51,566 bases of DNA, from NCBI GenBank assembly GCA_005885555.1, contig VAWN01000034.1:1-51566 (forward strand). The letters run 5' to 3'. The position numbers and the translations under genes are program-made. Positions 32,056-40,911 of this stretch are shown in pieces (positions within the stretch are counted from its first letter, which is position 1; the number at the start of each line of letters is the position of its first letter). The DNA is from Actinomycetota bacterium. GTDB lineage: Bacteria; Actinomycetota; Actinomycetes; Mycobacteriales; Micromonosporaceae. Under the pieces are notes generated by a model, which was not told the origin of the DNA, made no database searches, and saw only the letters and a program-made list of their open reading frames with translations.

Positions 32056-34218
32056 TCAGACCGCGCGTACCTTCGTCCGCCGGCTGAGGTCGACGACCGC
32101 CGCGGAGGTGTCGCGCGGCTGTCCGGGTACCGGGTCGCGGGCCAGCCGCTGCAGCGCCGCCAGCGCCTGGCCGACCGGTAGCGCCGGACCGAAGTACCCG
32201 CCGCGGGCCGCGGTACAGCCCAGCCGGGCGAGCAGGTCCGCCTGCCCGGCGCTCAGCACGCCGGTCGCGACCACGCGCATCCCCTGGGTACGCCCGAAGT
32301 CCGCGACGTAGCGCAGCACCGTCGCCGCCTGCGTGGTCGTCGTGGCCGCGGCCACGAAGGCGGTACCCAGCCGCAGCTCGTCCAGCGGCAGCCGGCCGAC
32401 CAGCGACAGTGGCAGGTCACCGGCCGCACTGCTCGCGGCGAGCTGGACGTCCAGCGCCCGCAGCGCGTGCAGGACGTCCTCGATGTCGCCCGGCTGCGCC
32501 CCGATATCGCCCGGCTGCGCCTGGATGTCGCCCGGCTGCGCCCGGTCCGGCGCGCTGACGGGTACCACGAGGCGGTGGCCGGGTACCCGGTGCCGCTCCA
32601 GCAGCACCGCGAGCGCCGCCGGCAGCTCGCGATCGGCCAGCGCGCCGGGCGGCAGGTCGACGGTGACCGGCAGCTCGCGCCGGTACTCGCCACGCTGGGC
32701 GAGCACGGCCAGCGCGGCATCCAGCAGGTACCGGGTGAACGGGCGGACCAGTCCGGCCCGGCTCACGACGCCGTCCAGCTCGTCTCCGGCCAGCCGGCCG
32801 CGCTCCGGATCGGCGTGCCGCAGCCCGACGTGCAGGCCGATCGCCGCACCGGTCGCGAGGTCGAACACCGGCTGGACGAGCGGTTCGAGCGCCCGGTCGG
32901 CGACCGTCCGGCGGACGTCGGCGTCGAGGGTGATCCCGGCCAGCGCGCCCTCGTCCAGCCGCTCGTCGTACCGGCACGACCCGGTACCGGTGCGCCGCGC
33001 GCGGTACCGGGCGACCTCGGCCCGGCGCAGCAGCTCGGCCGCCGCCACGGAACCGGTTGCGGTGCCGATCGTCGGTACCAGCGGCAGCCGGTACCCGGAC
33101 AGGTGCACCGGCTCGGCGAGCGCCCCGGCGAACTCGGCGACCCGCGGCTCGACCGGCGAGGCCGTCGCGACCGCGAACACCGTGCCGGCGACCCGGCCGA
33201 CGGGCTCGCCGTCCTGTGCCAGCGCGGCGATCCGGCGGGCCGCCGCGCGCAGCGCCGCGTCACCGGCGTCGAGCCCGAGCGCCCCGTTGATCCGGCCGAT
33301 CCCGTCGACACCGGCCAGCACCAGCCCACCCCCGACAGGCCGGTCGGCGGCGAGGAAGCCGGCCCGGTCGAGCAGTCCGGTCAGCGGGTCGCGGCCGGCG
33401 GACAGCTGCCTGAACCAGTCGGCGGTCCGGGTACCGGCCGGCGCGGGTGCGGCGCCGGCCACCCACTCCAGGTACCCGAGGACGTCGGCGACGTACTCCG
33501 TGTGGTGCCGCCAGCGCCGCCGCAGCGACTCCTCGCTGCCGCGCCGGGGCAGGTACGGGGCGCCGTTGCGCAGTTCCCGCAGTACCGCGGCCGGTGCCAG
33601 CCAGGTCGCCGGATCCGGCTCGGCGCCGGTGTTCCCGGCCGCGAGCCGCCGGCGCACCAGCAGCCGGGCACCGGCCGCCACGTACGCCCGCGTCAGCGCA
33701 TCAGCGCTCAGTCGCCGCCGGCCCCGCCGGGTCAGCCGGTCCAGCCGGTGTACCACGTCGGTGAAGTCGCCGTCCCCGGCCGGTGCCGGGCACGGCTCGT
33801 CGGCCGCCTCGCCGGCGTCTGCGGGCCCGGGGACGCCGGGGGTGTGGCGATCCCGGGCCGGCCCGTCCGGACCGGCCGCGGCCCGGGCCCGGTCACCGAC
33901 CTCGCGCAGCAGCCGGTCCACCTCGTCGGCGGTCGCCTCGTGCCCGCCGCCCACGGCCCGGGCGTCCTGCAGGAACGGCCGCAGTTCGCGCTGCCGCCGC
34001 TCGATCTCGGCGGCGACCGCCAGCCAGCGCTCCGGCACGGTACCCGGATCGGCGGCCGGCTCGCTGCCCAGCGCCGCGGACCGGCGCAGCACGTCGCGCA
34101 CGTCGCGCAGTGCCGCCCGGCCGCGCAGCGCAACGGCGGCGTCGGTACCCAGCGACGACTCGGCCAGCAGTCCGCGCAGCACCTCGTCGGGCCGGGGCAT
34201 GCTGTTGTCGAAGCGCAT
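32056..34218 (-). CDS. Degenerate GGDEF-EAL protein
   Basis: A 720-residue protein. Residues 1-260 are a helical region without known motif. Residues about 265-425 have a GGDEF fold (RDPLTGLLDRAGFLA, then VLAGVDGIGRINGALGLDAGDAALRAAARRI), but the signature reads AGTVF (344-348). Residues 430-695 have an EAL fold, yet the EALxR site reads HVGLR (463-467) and the metal ligands are missing (NVDxR, DDFG and AEGVE equivalents are VTVDLPPGA, LPLSLVGR and ATGVLS). Cyclic di-GMP synthesis and breakdown should both be impossible, suggesting a binding or scaffold role. A 21-bp repeat encodes AQPGDI three times. It starts 2 bases after a sigma-like gene. Confidence 0.9.
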   Translation of the reverse strand: MRFDNSMPRPDEVLRGLLAESSLGTDAAVALRGRAALRDVRDVLRRSAALGSEPAADPGTVPERWLAVAAEIERRQRELRPFLQDARAVGGGHEATADEVDRLLREVGDRARAAAGPDGPARDRHTPGVPGPADAGEAADEPCPAPAGDGDFTDVVHRLDRLTRRGRRRLSADALTRAYVAAGARLLVRRRLAAGNTGAEPDPATWLAPAAVLRELRNGAPYLPRRGSEESLRRRWRHHTEYVADVLGYLEWVAGAAPAPAGTRTADWFRQLSAGRDPLTGLLDRAGFLAADRPVGGGLVLAGVDGIGRINGALGLDAGDAALRAAARRIAALAQDGEPVGRVAGTVFAVATASPVEPRVAEFAGALAEPVHLSGYRLPLVPTIGTATGSVAAAELLRRAEVARYRARRTGTGSCRYDERLDEGALAGITLDADVRRTVADRALEPLVQPVFDLATGAAIGLHVGLRHADPERGRLAGDELDGVVSRAGLVRPFTRYLLDAALAVLAQRGEYRRELPVTVDLPPGALADRELPAALAVLLERHRVPGHRLVVPVSAPDRAQPGDIQAQPGDIGAQPGDIEDVLHALRALDVQLAASSAAGDLPLSLVGRLPLDELRLGTAFVAAATTTTQAATVLRYVADFGRTQGMRVVATGVLSAGQADLLARLGCTAARGGYFGPALPVGQALAALQRLARDPVPGQPRDTSAAVVDLSRRTKVRAV
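32482..32544 (-). repeat. 21-bp tandem repeat x3, in frame (AQPGDI)
   Basis: Three near-identical 21-base units inside the degenerate EAL domain give the peptide AQPGDI plus one variable residue. The insert falls in a loop of the fold. Confidence 0.8.
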
Positions 34219-34220
34219 GG

Positions 34221-34880
34221 CTACGGCACGCTCCTTTCCATCCGCCGGCGGTGGCGGTGCACGGCGCCCTCCACGGCGCGCGGCGTGATGTGCAGGATCT
34301 CGCCGATCTCCCGGTGGCTGTAGCCCTCGGCCACCAGGATGAGGATCGCGCGGGTACGCGGATCCAGCTCGTCCAGGGCGTCGCGCACCTGTTCCCCGGC
34401 GATGGCCAGGTCGGCCGGATCGCCGGTCCCGCCCTCCGGCAGCTCCCGCAGGTCGAAGACGAGCGTGACGCCGCCGAGCGTGTCGCTGCGCCGCCAGTTG
34501 CGGTACACCTGCACGAAGGCGTAGATGCACCGGCCCATGAAGAACGTCTTCAGCGAGGCGCCACCCGCGGGATCCCAGCCACGGCCCAGCTGCGCGCCGG
34601 AGCGGAACCGGGCCAGCGCCAGCGCCACCGTCTCCAGCGCCAGCTCGTGCCGGTCCTCGACGGTCCAGTTGGTCGGCGTCGGACCCACCGGGACGCTGCG
34701 CTCGGCGCACAGCTTGAAGATCAGCCCGCTGCGTAACCAGCCGGTGCACACCGGCAGGGCGTACCCGATGAGCGCCTCGGCGAACTCGTCCCAGGCGGAC
34801 CCCACGAAGTCCAGGTCGGCGAGCCGCTCGTAGAGCACGCGGTCGGCCGCCAACCGGTCGGCGTACTCATCGTCGGACAT
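34221..34880 (-). CDS. Sigma-70-like RNA polymerase sigma factor
   Basis: A 219-residue protein from ATG 34880 (GGGAGG upstream). Region 4 is clear: LDELDPRTRAILILVAEGYSHREIGEILHITPRAVEGAVHRHRRRM, a helix-turn-helix with the sigma-type GYSxREIGEIL pattern. Region 2 is weak and divergent (FAEALIGYALPVCTGWLRSGLIFKLC, then GASLKTFFMGRCIYAFVQVYRNWRR). It is probably an atypical ECF sigma factor controlling a small regulon. It is coupled to the degenerate GGDEF-EAL gene by a 2-base gap, which suggests the two work together. Confidence 0.87.
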   Translation of the reverse strand: MSDDEYADRLAADRVLYERLADLDFVGSAWDEFAEALIGYALPVCTGWLRSGLIFKLCAERSVPVGPTPTNWTVEDRHELALETVALALARFRSGAQLGRGWDPAGGASLKTFFMGRCIYAFVQVYRNWRRSDTLGGVTLVFDLRELPEGGTGDPADLAIAGEQVRDALDELDPRTRAILILVAEGYSHREIGEILHITPRAVEGAVHRHRRRMERSVP

Positions 34881-35113
34881 GGGGCCTCCCCGGTCGGCTC
34901 GCGGATATCGCCTACCTTCTACGCGCAGTGAGATGCGTACCCCACGGGCGGCCGCCGGAGGCTGCCGGTACACCGCCGGAAAACGCGACTATGTGTCGAC
35001 ATGCATCGATCAATCGGAGGGCGTTCCTGCCGCTCGCGCCCCATCCGTGCCACATTCGCCGATGTCACGGTCGGCAACCGGCAGCACGTTGCTAGCCGGC
35101 TACGCGCAGTGAC

Positions 35114-36691
35114 TTACGCGCCGGCGGGCCACGGTACCTGTGTCGAGTGGTAGTACGTCATGCCGGCGGCCTTCCAGCGCGGCCCCTGCGCCGCCAGCCG
35201 CAGCTTGAACGCGCCCCACGCGTGGGTGGACTGCGGCGACCAGCCGAGCTCGGCGATGGCCGGCAGCCGTGGGAAGGCCATGAACTCGATGTTCGCCGAG
35301 GTCAGGATCGTCTCTGTCCACAGTGGAGCCTCGACGCCGAGGACGGCCGACGAGGGTACCCCGGACAGGTACGCGCCCGGGTTCCAGCCGTACGCCTTCT
35401 TCACGTCGGTCAGCCCGGCCCAGTCCTGGCCCAGCGGCGTCTGCGCGGTGTACTTCATGTCGAGGTACGCGTGGTTGGCCGGCGACAGCACCAGCTTCGT
35501 ACCGTGCTGCGCCGCCGCGGCCACGGCCGCGTCGCTGGTCGTGGTGTCCCAGAACTGCGCCACGGTCGACGGCAGCGGCGTGGCGTGCACGACGTCGTGC
35601 CAGCCCTGTACCGCCTTGCCGTGCTTGGCGACGATGGCCTGCGCCTTGTTGATGAACATGGCGTAGTCCGCCGGTGTCGTGGACTGCGCCTCGTCGCCGC
35701 CGATGTGCAGGTACGCGCCGGGGGTCAGCGCGGCGAGCTGGCCGAGCACGTCGTCGAGGAACTGGTACGTGACGTCCTTGCTGACGCACAGCGAGCTGAA
35801 CCCCACGTCGGTGCCGGTGTACCGGGGCGGCGCCACCCCGTTGCAGTTGAGCTGCGCGTAGGAGGCGAGCGCGGCGTTCGTGTGCCCCGGCATGTCGATC
35901 TCGGGTACCACGGTGATGAACCGGGCCGCCGCGTAGGTCACGAGCGCCCGGTAGTCCGCCTGGGTGTAGAAGCCGCCGTGGTTCGGGTCGCCGACCTGGG
36001 TACCGCCGCCGAACGTGGCCAGCCGCTCCCAGCCGTTGATGGCGATCCGCCAGCCCTGGTCGTCGGACAGGTGCAGGTGGAACCGGTTCACCTTGTACCG
36101 CGCCACCTGGTCGATGTACCTCTCCACCTGCGCGACGGTGAAGAAGTGCCGGGACACGTCGAGCATCGCGCCGCGGTACGGGAAGCGGGGGAAGTCCAGC
36201 ACGTGCCCACCGGGTACCGTCCACTGTCCATGTTGGACGGTCGGCGCCTCGATGGCCGGCGGCAGCAGCTGGCGCAGTGTCTGCACGCCCTCGAACAGGC
36301 CGGCGGCCTTGCGGGCGCGCAGCACCACGGCCTTGCCGGTCACGTCGAGCTGGTACCCCTCGTCAGCGGTCGCGGCCGGCGCGCCGGACAGCAGCAGCGC
36401 GATGCCGTTCGGGGTACCGGCACCCGCCGGCCGCACCGGCAACGCGAACCCGGTCGAGCGGCGCAGTACCGCGGCGAGGTACTCCCCGACGGCCGGCGTG
36501 TCGGTCGAGATGACCGTGTCCGGGCGCAGCGTGAAGGTGACGCCCGCGGTCGCGGTCGCGGTCACTGGCGCGGGAACGATGTCCGCGTACGCGGAGGACG
36601 CCGGGGCGGCGAGCGCCGGCCCGACACCGGCCAGCGTTCCGCCCGCCAGAGCCAGGGACACCGCTACCAGGGTTACCCGCCGGACTCGCAT
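35114..36691 (-). CDS. Secreted GH20 beta-N-acetylhexosaminidase
   Basis: A 525-residue enzyme with a Sec signal peptide (residues 1-29). It has the GH20 N-terminal alpha/beta domain (about 35-150, ending FEGVQTLRQLLPP) and a TIM barrel: RGAMLDVSRHFF, KVNRFHLHLSDDQGWRI, PEIDMPGHTNAALASY. The catalytic pair in HIGGDE is Asp333-Glu334 by my count, and WxxxxxEAPLWTET lies near the end. It removes terminal GlcNAc or GalNAc from chitin, peptidoglycan or glycan fragments outside the cell. ATG 36691 has GGAGG upstream. It is divergent from the secreted protein at 36746. Confidence 0.96.
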   Translation of the reverse strand: MRVRRVTLVAVSLALAGGTLAGVGPALAAPASSAYADIVPAPVTATATAGVTFTLRPDTVISTDTPAVGEYLAAVLRRSTGFALPVRPAGAGTPNGIALLLSGAPAATADEGYQLDVTGKAVVLRARKAAGLFEGVQTLRQLLPPAIEAPTVQHGQWTVPGGHVLDFPRFPYRGAMLDVSRHFFTVAQVERYIDQVARYKVNRFHLHLSDDQGWRIAINGWERLATFGGGTQVGDPNHGGFYTQADYRALVTYAAARFITVVPEIDMPGHTNAALASYAQLNCNGVAPPRYTGTDVGFSSLCVSKDVTYQFLDDVLGQLAALTPGAYLHIGGDEAQSTTPADYAMFINKAQAIVAKHGKAVQGWHDVVHATPLPSTVAQFWDTTTSDAAVAAAAQHGTKLVLSPANHAYLDMKYTAQTPLGQDWAGLTDVKKAYGWNPGAYLSGVPSSAVLGVEAPLWTETILTSANIEFMAFPRLPAIAELGWSPQSTHAWGAFKLRLAAQGPRWKAAGMTYYHSTQVPWPAGA

Positions 36692-36745
36692 GGCCTATCC
36701 TCCGCAGTCGGCTCGATTGACGACCGTCACACTATCGGAGGCGCC

Positions 36746-37438
36746 GTGAGTCGTCACCGTCCGGGCAGTTCCGGTTCCTCTCGGTGGAAATACGTGGTCG
36801 GCGGTACCCTCGCGGTCACCCTCGCCGCACTGGCCGGGCTCGCCGTGCTGACCACCGGTGGCCCGCCGCCGGCGGTACGCGGGCAGGCCGCCGCCGCGGC
36901 GCCCCCGGCGCAGCCGCCGGCCCCGAGCAGCGACGCACCCGGCGCCACACCGGGCGCCAGCCCGTCCGCCAAGCCCCGGCCGAGCACCAGCCCGAGCCGC
37001 CCCGCACCGGCGCCCGGCGGACGCAGCCGCGACTTCTCCGTCACCTTCTACGGCGCCGCCGACAACGACCCGCCGGGCAGCCGGGACATCGCCTACGCGA
37101 GCGTGCACCGGCAGGCCGGCGGCAGCGGCACCTGGGCCGACCCGACCACGTTCGCCACCGACCGCACCGAGCTACCGGTCGGCACCCGCATCTACTTCGC
37201 GCCGCTGCGCCGGTACTTCGTCATGGAGGACGACTGCACCGAATGCGACCAGGACTGGACGCAGCGCCGGCCGCACATCGACCTGTGGGCCGGCGCCGCC
37301 ACCGACTCCGGCATCGTGCGGTGCGAGGACTCGCTGACCCGCGACGGGCAGAGCGCGGTGCTGGTCAACCCGCCGCCGAACCTGCCGGTCACGCCCGGTC
37401 CGCTCTACGACAACGGCCAGTGCGCGCGGCGTCAGTAG
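36746..37438 (+). CDS. Membrane-anchored or secreted protein with a Cys-rich DPBB-like domain (paralogue 1)
   Basis: A 230-residue protein starting at GTG 36746 (GGAGG upstream). It has a short basic N-terminus, a hydrophobic helix (about 16-35) and a long Pro/Ser/Ala linker (about 40-92). The domain at about 95-200 reads FSVTFYGAADNDPPGS, then FATDRTELPVGTRIYF, RRYFVMEDDCTECDQDW, HIDLWAG, CEDSLT. The same blocks occur in the protein at 46251, so this is a defined family. The layout of short strands with GT-x-IY and D-x-C-x2-C recalls double-psi beta-barrel (RlpA/barwin) folds, but this is my guess. It overlaps the convergent epimerase gene by 7 bases. Confidence 0.83.
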   Translation: MSRHRPGSSGSSRWKYVVGGTLAVTLAALAGLAVLTTGGPPPAVRGQAAAAAPPAQPPAPSSDAPGATPGASPSAKPRPSTSPSRPAPAPGGRSRDFSVTFYGAADNDPPGSRDIAYASVHRQAGGSGTWADPTTFATDRTELPVGTRIYFAPLRRYFVMEDDCTECDQDWTQRRPHIDLWAGAATDSGIVRCEDSLTRDGQSAVLVNPPPNLPVTPGPLYDNGQCARRQ

Positions 37439-38493
37439 GGGTTGCCGTGGCCGGGCACGCGCAGGTCGGCCAGGCCACGCGGGCGTAGCGGGGGCGCCGC
37501 CGCGCCGGTGCCGCGGCCCATCCCGTCCAGCAGCTCGTCCAGCGCGGCCAGCGCGTCGACCCGCGGCCGCCAGCCCAGTTCCTTCTCGGCCCGCGCGGTG
37601 GACAGCAGCGGCGCGCTCTGCGCCAGACGCAGCCAGCCCGGCTCCGTCGGCTGCAGCCGCGCGTGCCAGCTCAGGCTCGCGCCCAGCCGCAACACCGTCA
37701 GGGGTACCGGGACCGCCCGGCCCCCGTACCGCCCCGCGATCCGGGGACCGTCCAGGACCGGGTCGGCCGCGAGGTTGAACGCGCCGGACACGTCCGACAG
37801 CACCGCGCGGGTGTACGCCTCGGCCACGTCGTCGGCGTGCTCCGCCTGTACCCGCAGCGCCGGGTGGTACGGCACCACCGGCAACCGGCCCAGCCGGAGC
37901 AGCTGCAGCGGCGCCAGCGGCCCGACGAAGTACCGGGCGATCTCGGCGGCCGCGGAGCGCTGGAAGATGAGCCCCGGCCGCATCCGCACCACGCGCAGCT
38001 GCGGATGGTCGTCCTCGACGTTGTCCAGCAGGGCTTCCACGTCGGCCTTGTCCCGGCTGTACGACGACCCGGGCACCCCGGTCACCGGCCAGTCCTCGCC
38101 GACCCGCTCGTCCTTGGGCCCCGGCGCGTAGGCGCCCACCGAGGAGGCCACCACGAGCGCCGGTACGCTGGCCCGCACCGCCGCCTGCGCCACATGCGCG
38201 GTACCGGTGACGTTGGTGGCGCGGATCGCCGTCCGGTCATGGCTCGGCTGGATCTGCCAGGCGAGGTGGATGACCGCACCCGCACCGGCGAACACGTCGG
38301 TCAGCGCGCCGACGGCACCGTCCGCGCCGACGTCGACCGCGTGCCACTCCACCCCGTCGTAGGGCTCCCCGGGGGCGCCACCGGGTACCCGCCGCGCGAC
38401 CCCGGTCACCGCATCGACCCGGTCCTCCCGGGCCAGGCGCCGCAGCACCGCCGTACCGACATTGCCGGACGCACCTACCACAACCACCCGCAT
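37432..38493 (-). CDS. NAD-dependent epimerase/dehydratase family protein
   Basis: A 353-residue short-chain dehydrogenase of the extended type. The NAD(P)-binding GASGNVG is at residues 8-14. AVIHLAWQIQPS and TAHVAQAAVRASVPALVVASSVGAYAPG (Ser) follow, then a YSRDKADVE segment (Tyr-x3-Lys) for catalysis. A substrate-binding part ends in ELGWRPRVDALAALDELL. The substrate is unknown; the family covers nucleotide-sugar epimerases and other reductases. Confidence 0.9.
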   Translation of the reverse strand: MRVVVVGASGNVGTAVLRRLAREDRVDAVTGVARRVPGGAPGEPYDGVEWHAVDVGADGAVGALTDVFAGAGAVIHLAWQIQPSHDRTAIRATNVTGTAHVAQAAVRASVPALVVASSVGAYAPGPKDERVGEDWPVTGVPGSSYSRDKADVEALLDNVEDDHPQLRVVRMRPGLIFQRSAAAEIARYFVGPLAPLQLLRLGRLPVVPYHPALRVQAEHADDVAEAYTRAVLSDVSGAFNLAADPVLDGPRIAGRYGGRAVPVPLTVLRLGASLSWHARLQPTEPGWLRLAQSAPLLSTARAEKELGWRPRVDALAALDELLDGMGRGTGAAAPPLRPRGLADLRVPGHGNPY

Positions 38494-38569
38494 GCCGCTC
38501 CCCTACCCGCGCCGGGGGCTTGTCACACCCGGGCGCGGGCATGCCAAACTGTCGAGCCGAGGGGGGAAC

Positions 38570-39901
38570 ATGATCGTGGGTCGGCGCCGGCGTGCCCGGC
38601 GGAGGGGGATGACACTGCGACGAACCGCCACCGGTGTGTTCACCGTGGCGGTCGTGGCGACGCTGGTACTGCTGGGCGCGCGGGGCGGGTACTCGGCCGA
38701 GCGGCCGCACCTGCTGGCCGGTGCCGCCTGGCTGTCCTCGTCGCAGCTCGGCGAGCTGACCCTGCTGGACGGCTCGTCCGCCGAGGTCGCCGCGCAGGTA
38801 CGGGTCGGCGCGCGCGGCGACCGGATCGACGTGGTGCAGCAGGGATCGACCGCGTACGCCATCAACCGCACCACCGGCACCATCCGGCGCGTCGACGGTG
38901 CGACGTTCCTGCCCGGCGCGCCGGTGAAGCTCATCCCCGACGCCCGCGACGGCCTGGTGGCGTTCGCCGGTGCCCACGCGGTCGTCGCGCTGGACACCGC
39001 GCGTGGCCTGCTGGCCAGCGCCGACCCGGGTACCCTAGCCGGCCGCGGCGGGCCGGTCTCGCTGGCCACCCGGATCTCACCCGAGGCCGCGAAGCTCGAC
39101 GACGCCGGCCGGCTCTGGCTGCTCGACCCGGCAACCGGTGACCTCGTGTGGATCCAGAACGGCCAGCACCACGTGCGCCGTTCGGTCGCCACACCGGACG
39201 CCAGCCTGCTCACCTTCGCCGGCGGCGATCCGGTCGTGGTGGACACCGGCCGGGGTACCGCGACCGTCCTGGACCCGCGGTCCGGGCAGACCCGCCACAC
39301 GGTCGAGCTGGACCTGCGCGCCGACGACAGGATCCAGGTCAGCGGCGCTCCGCACGCGGCGCGGCTGTACGTCGTGACCGGCCGCGGGGTACTGGCGGTC
39401 TGCGACCTGACCGCCAGCGCCTGCAACGCCGCGCTCCCGCTCGGTACCCCGGGAGACGACTTCGGCGCCGCGGTCGAGACCGCCGACCGGGTGTTCGTCC
39501 CCGACTACACCAGCGGCCGGGTCTGGGTCGTCGACCTGCACGGCAGCCAGGTGGTGGCGCGGCCGCAGGTGCTCTCCCCGGGTACCCGCTTCCAGCTGCT
39601 CACCCGCGACGGCATGGTCTTCTTCAACGACCCGGACAGCGAGCACGCCGGCGTGATCCGGCTCGACGGCGGCTTCACCGCGGTCAGCAAGTACGAGACG
39701 AACGCGGGTACCGGTGGCGGCGCCGCCGGCAACGGCAACCCGCCGAACAAGAAGACACCGCCGGCCAAGACGCCGCCGAAGAATCCGGGGAAGAACCCGC
39801 CGCCGAACCCCCACCCCAACCCGAACCCGCAGCCGAACCCGCAGCCGAACCCGAGTCATCGCCGCCCCCACCGTCACCGCACACCCTGCAGGTCAGCGTG
39901 A
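38570..39901 (+). CDS. Secreted or anchored beta-propeller protein, N-terminal part (frame breaks at the end)
   Basis: A 443-residue open frame. Residues 1-40 carry a very basic start (RRRRARRR) and one transmembrane or signal helix (about 20-37). Residues 45-390 are repeated blade-like units (LLDPATGDLVWIQNGQHHV, VLDPRSGQTRHTVEL, VFVPDYTSGRVWVVDLHGSQVV) typical of NHL/YVTN-like propellers. A Pro/Asn/Lys linker (PPNPHPNPNPQPNPQPNP) follows. The last ten or so residues (HRRPHRHRTPCRSA) look like out-of-frame translation. The PKD domains that should follow are open in another frame just downstream. The two parts are probably one gene with a one-base shift near 39850-39868. Confidence 0.8.
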   Translation: MIVGRRRRARRRGMTLRRTATGVFTVAVVATLVLLGARGGYSAERPHLLAGAAWLSSSQLGELTLLDGSSAEVAAQVRVGARGDRIDVVQQGSTAYAINRTTGTIRRVDGATFLPGAPVKLIPDARDGLVAFAGAHAVVALDTARGLLASADPGTLAGRGGPVSLATRISPEAAKLDDAGRLWLLDPATGDLVWIQNGQHHVRRSVATPDASLLTFAGGDPVVVDTGRGTATVLDPRSGQTRHTVELDLRADDRIQVSGAPHAARLYVVTGRGVLAVCDLTASACNAALPLGTPGDDFGAAVETADRVFVPDYTSGRVWVVDLHGSQVVARPQVLSPGTRFQLLTRDGMVFFNDPDSEHAGVIRLDGGFTAVSKYETNAGTGGGAAGNGNPPNKKTPPAKTPPKNPGKNPPPNPHPNPNPQPNPQPNPSHRRPHRHRTPCRSA

Positions 39902-40887
39902 ACAACGGCAGCCCGCTCGTCGGCACCGACGTGACCCTGCGGACGGTCAGCTCGGACACACCCGGGCCGGTGGTCGCGCAGTGGTCCTTCGGCGACGGGC
40001 AGACCGGCACCGGCACGACCACCACGCACCACTGGGACAGCGCCGGCTCGTTCACGGTCACCGTGCAGGCGACCTTCCCCGACGGCCTGGTCGCGGTGGC
40101 GACCGCGCAGGTCACCGTCGGCGACGCGCCCCCACCGCCACCGCACAACCTGCAGGTCAGCGTGAACAACGGCAGCCCGCTCGTCGGCACCGACGTGACC
40201 CTGCAGGCGGTCAGCTCCGACACCCCGGGGCCGACGGATGCGCAGTGGTCGGACAGCGCCGGCTCGTTCACGGTCACCGTGCAGGCGACCTTCCCCGACG
40301 GCCGGGGCGCCATGGCCACCGCGCAGGTGACCGTCGGCAAGCCGAAGTTCACGCTGACCATCTCGCCGCCCAGCGGCGGTACCGTCAGCGCCGGCGGTAC
40401 CGTCTGCCCCTCGTCCTGCTCGGTGACGGTCGACTCCGGTACCCCGGTGAACCTGACCGCCACGGCCGACGCCGGCTTCGCCTTCGCCGGTTGGGGCGGC
40501 GCGTGCGGCGGCACGACCCCGTCGTGCACGGTGGTGATGAACGGCAACCGGGCCGTCTCCGCGACGTTCGGCAACACGCAGGGCGGCGACAATTCCGGGA
40601 CCCTCGCCCCGGGCGCGACGGCCTGCTCGGCGCCGTTCTTCTCCGACGGCAGCAAGTCGGCGCACATGTCCGGCAACGTCACCGATGGGTCCGGCCAGAA
40701 CCTCACCTGGACGTTCACCGCGCAGGCCAGCGGCAACTCGTTCAGCCACAGCAGCTCGAACTTCACCAGCGACTTCGTCCCCGGCCTCGGCTCGGGCAAC
40801 TTCCCCGGCACGTTCGTCGGCTGCGTGCGCAACGACACCGGCGGCCCGGTGGCCTACACGATGTTCGTCGGGCCAGGACCTTTCTGA
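39850..40887 (+). pseudogene. C-terminal part of the propeller protein: PKD-like and beta-repeat domains, out of frame
   Basis: Open frame continuing the preceding gene in another phase; no good start codon or ribosome site of its own exists (a GTG at 39898 lies inside the first domain). It encodes a PKD-like domain (LQVSVNNGSPLVGTDVTL, WSFGDGQTGTGTTTTHHW) and a second copy that has lost the WSFGDG part by an in-frame deletion. Next is a repeat of the bacterial-surface type (SPPSGGTVSAGGTVCPSSCS, then GFAFAGWGGACGG). The C-terminal domain (TWTFTAQASGNSFSHSS) has no name I know. The two PKD copies share 55 identical bases (39886-39940 and 40150-40204). Either a true frameshift or a sequence error separates it from 38570-39901. 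Confidence 0.75.
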
Positions 40888-40898
40888 CGGTCCTGGCC
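40871..40898. terminator. Hairpin spanning the stop codon, bidirectional terminator candidate
   Basis: GGCCAGGACC (40871-40880) pairs perfectly with GGTCCTGGCC (40889-40898). The 8-base loop contains the TGA of the plus-strand gene. It also lies 14 bases past the stop of the convergent BrkB-like gene. Confidence 0.7.
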
Positions 40899-40911
40899 GG
40901 GCCAACCGGGG

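Noticed and set aside
35147-36745. Long N-terminal extension of the secreted protein at 36746
   Set aside because: The extension is antisense to the hexosaminidase. GTG 36746 has GGAGG in the right place and opens a normal hydrophobic helix.
39841-39870. Programmed frameshift linking the two halves of the propeller-PKD gene
   Set aside because: No slippery heptamer with a downstream structure is visible; a simple indel or sequence error explains the change better.
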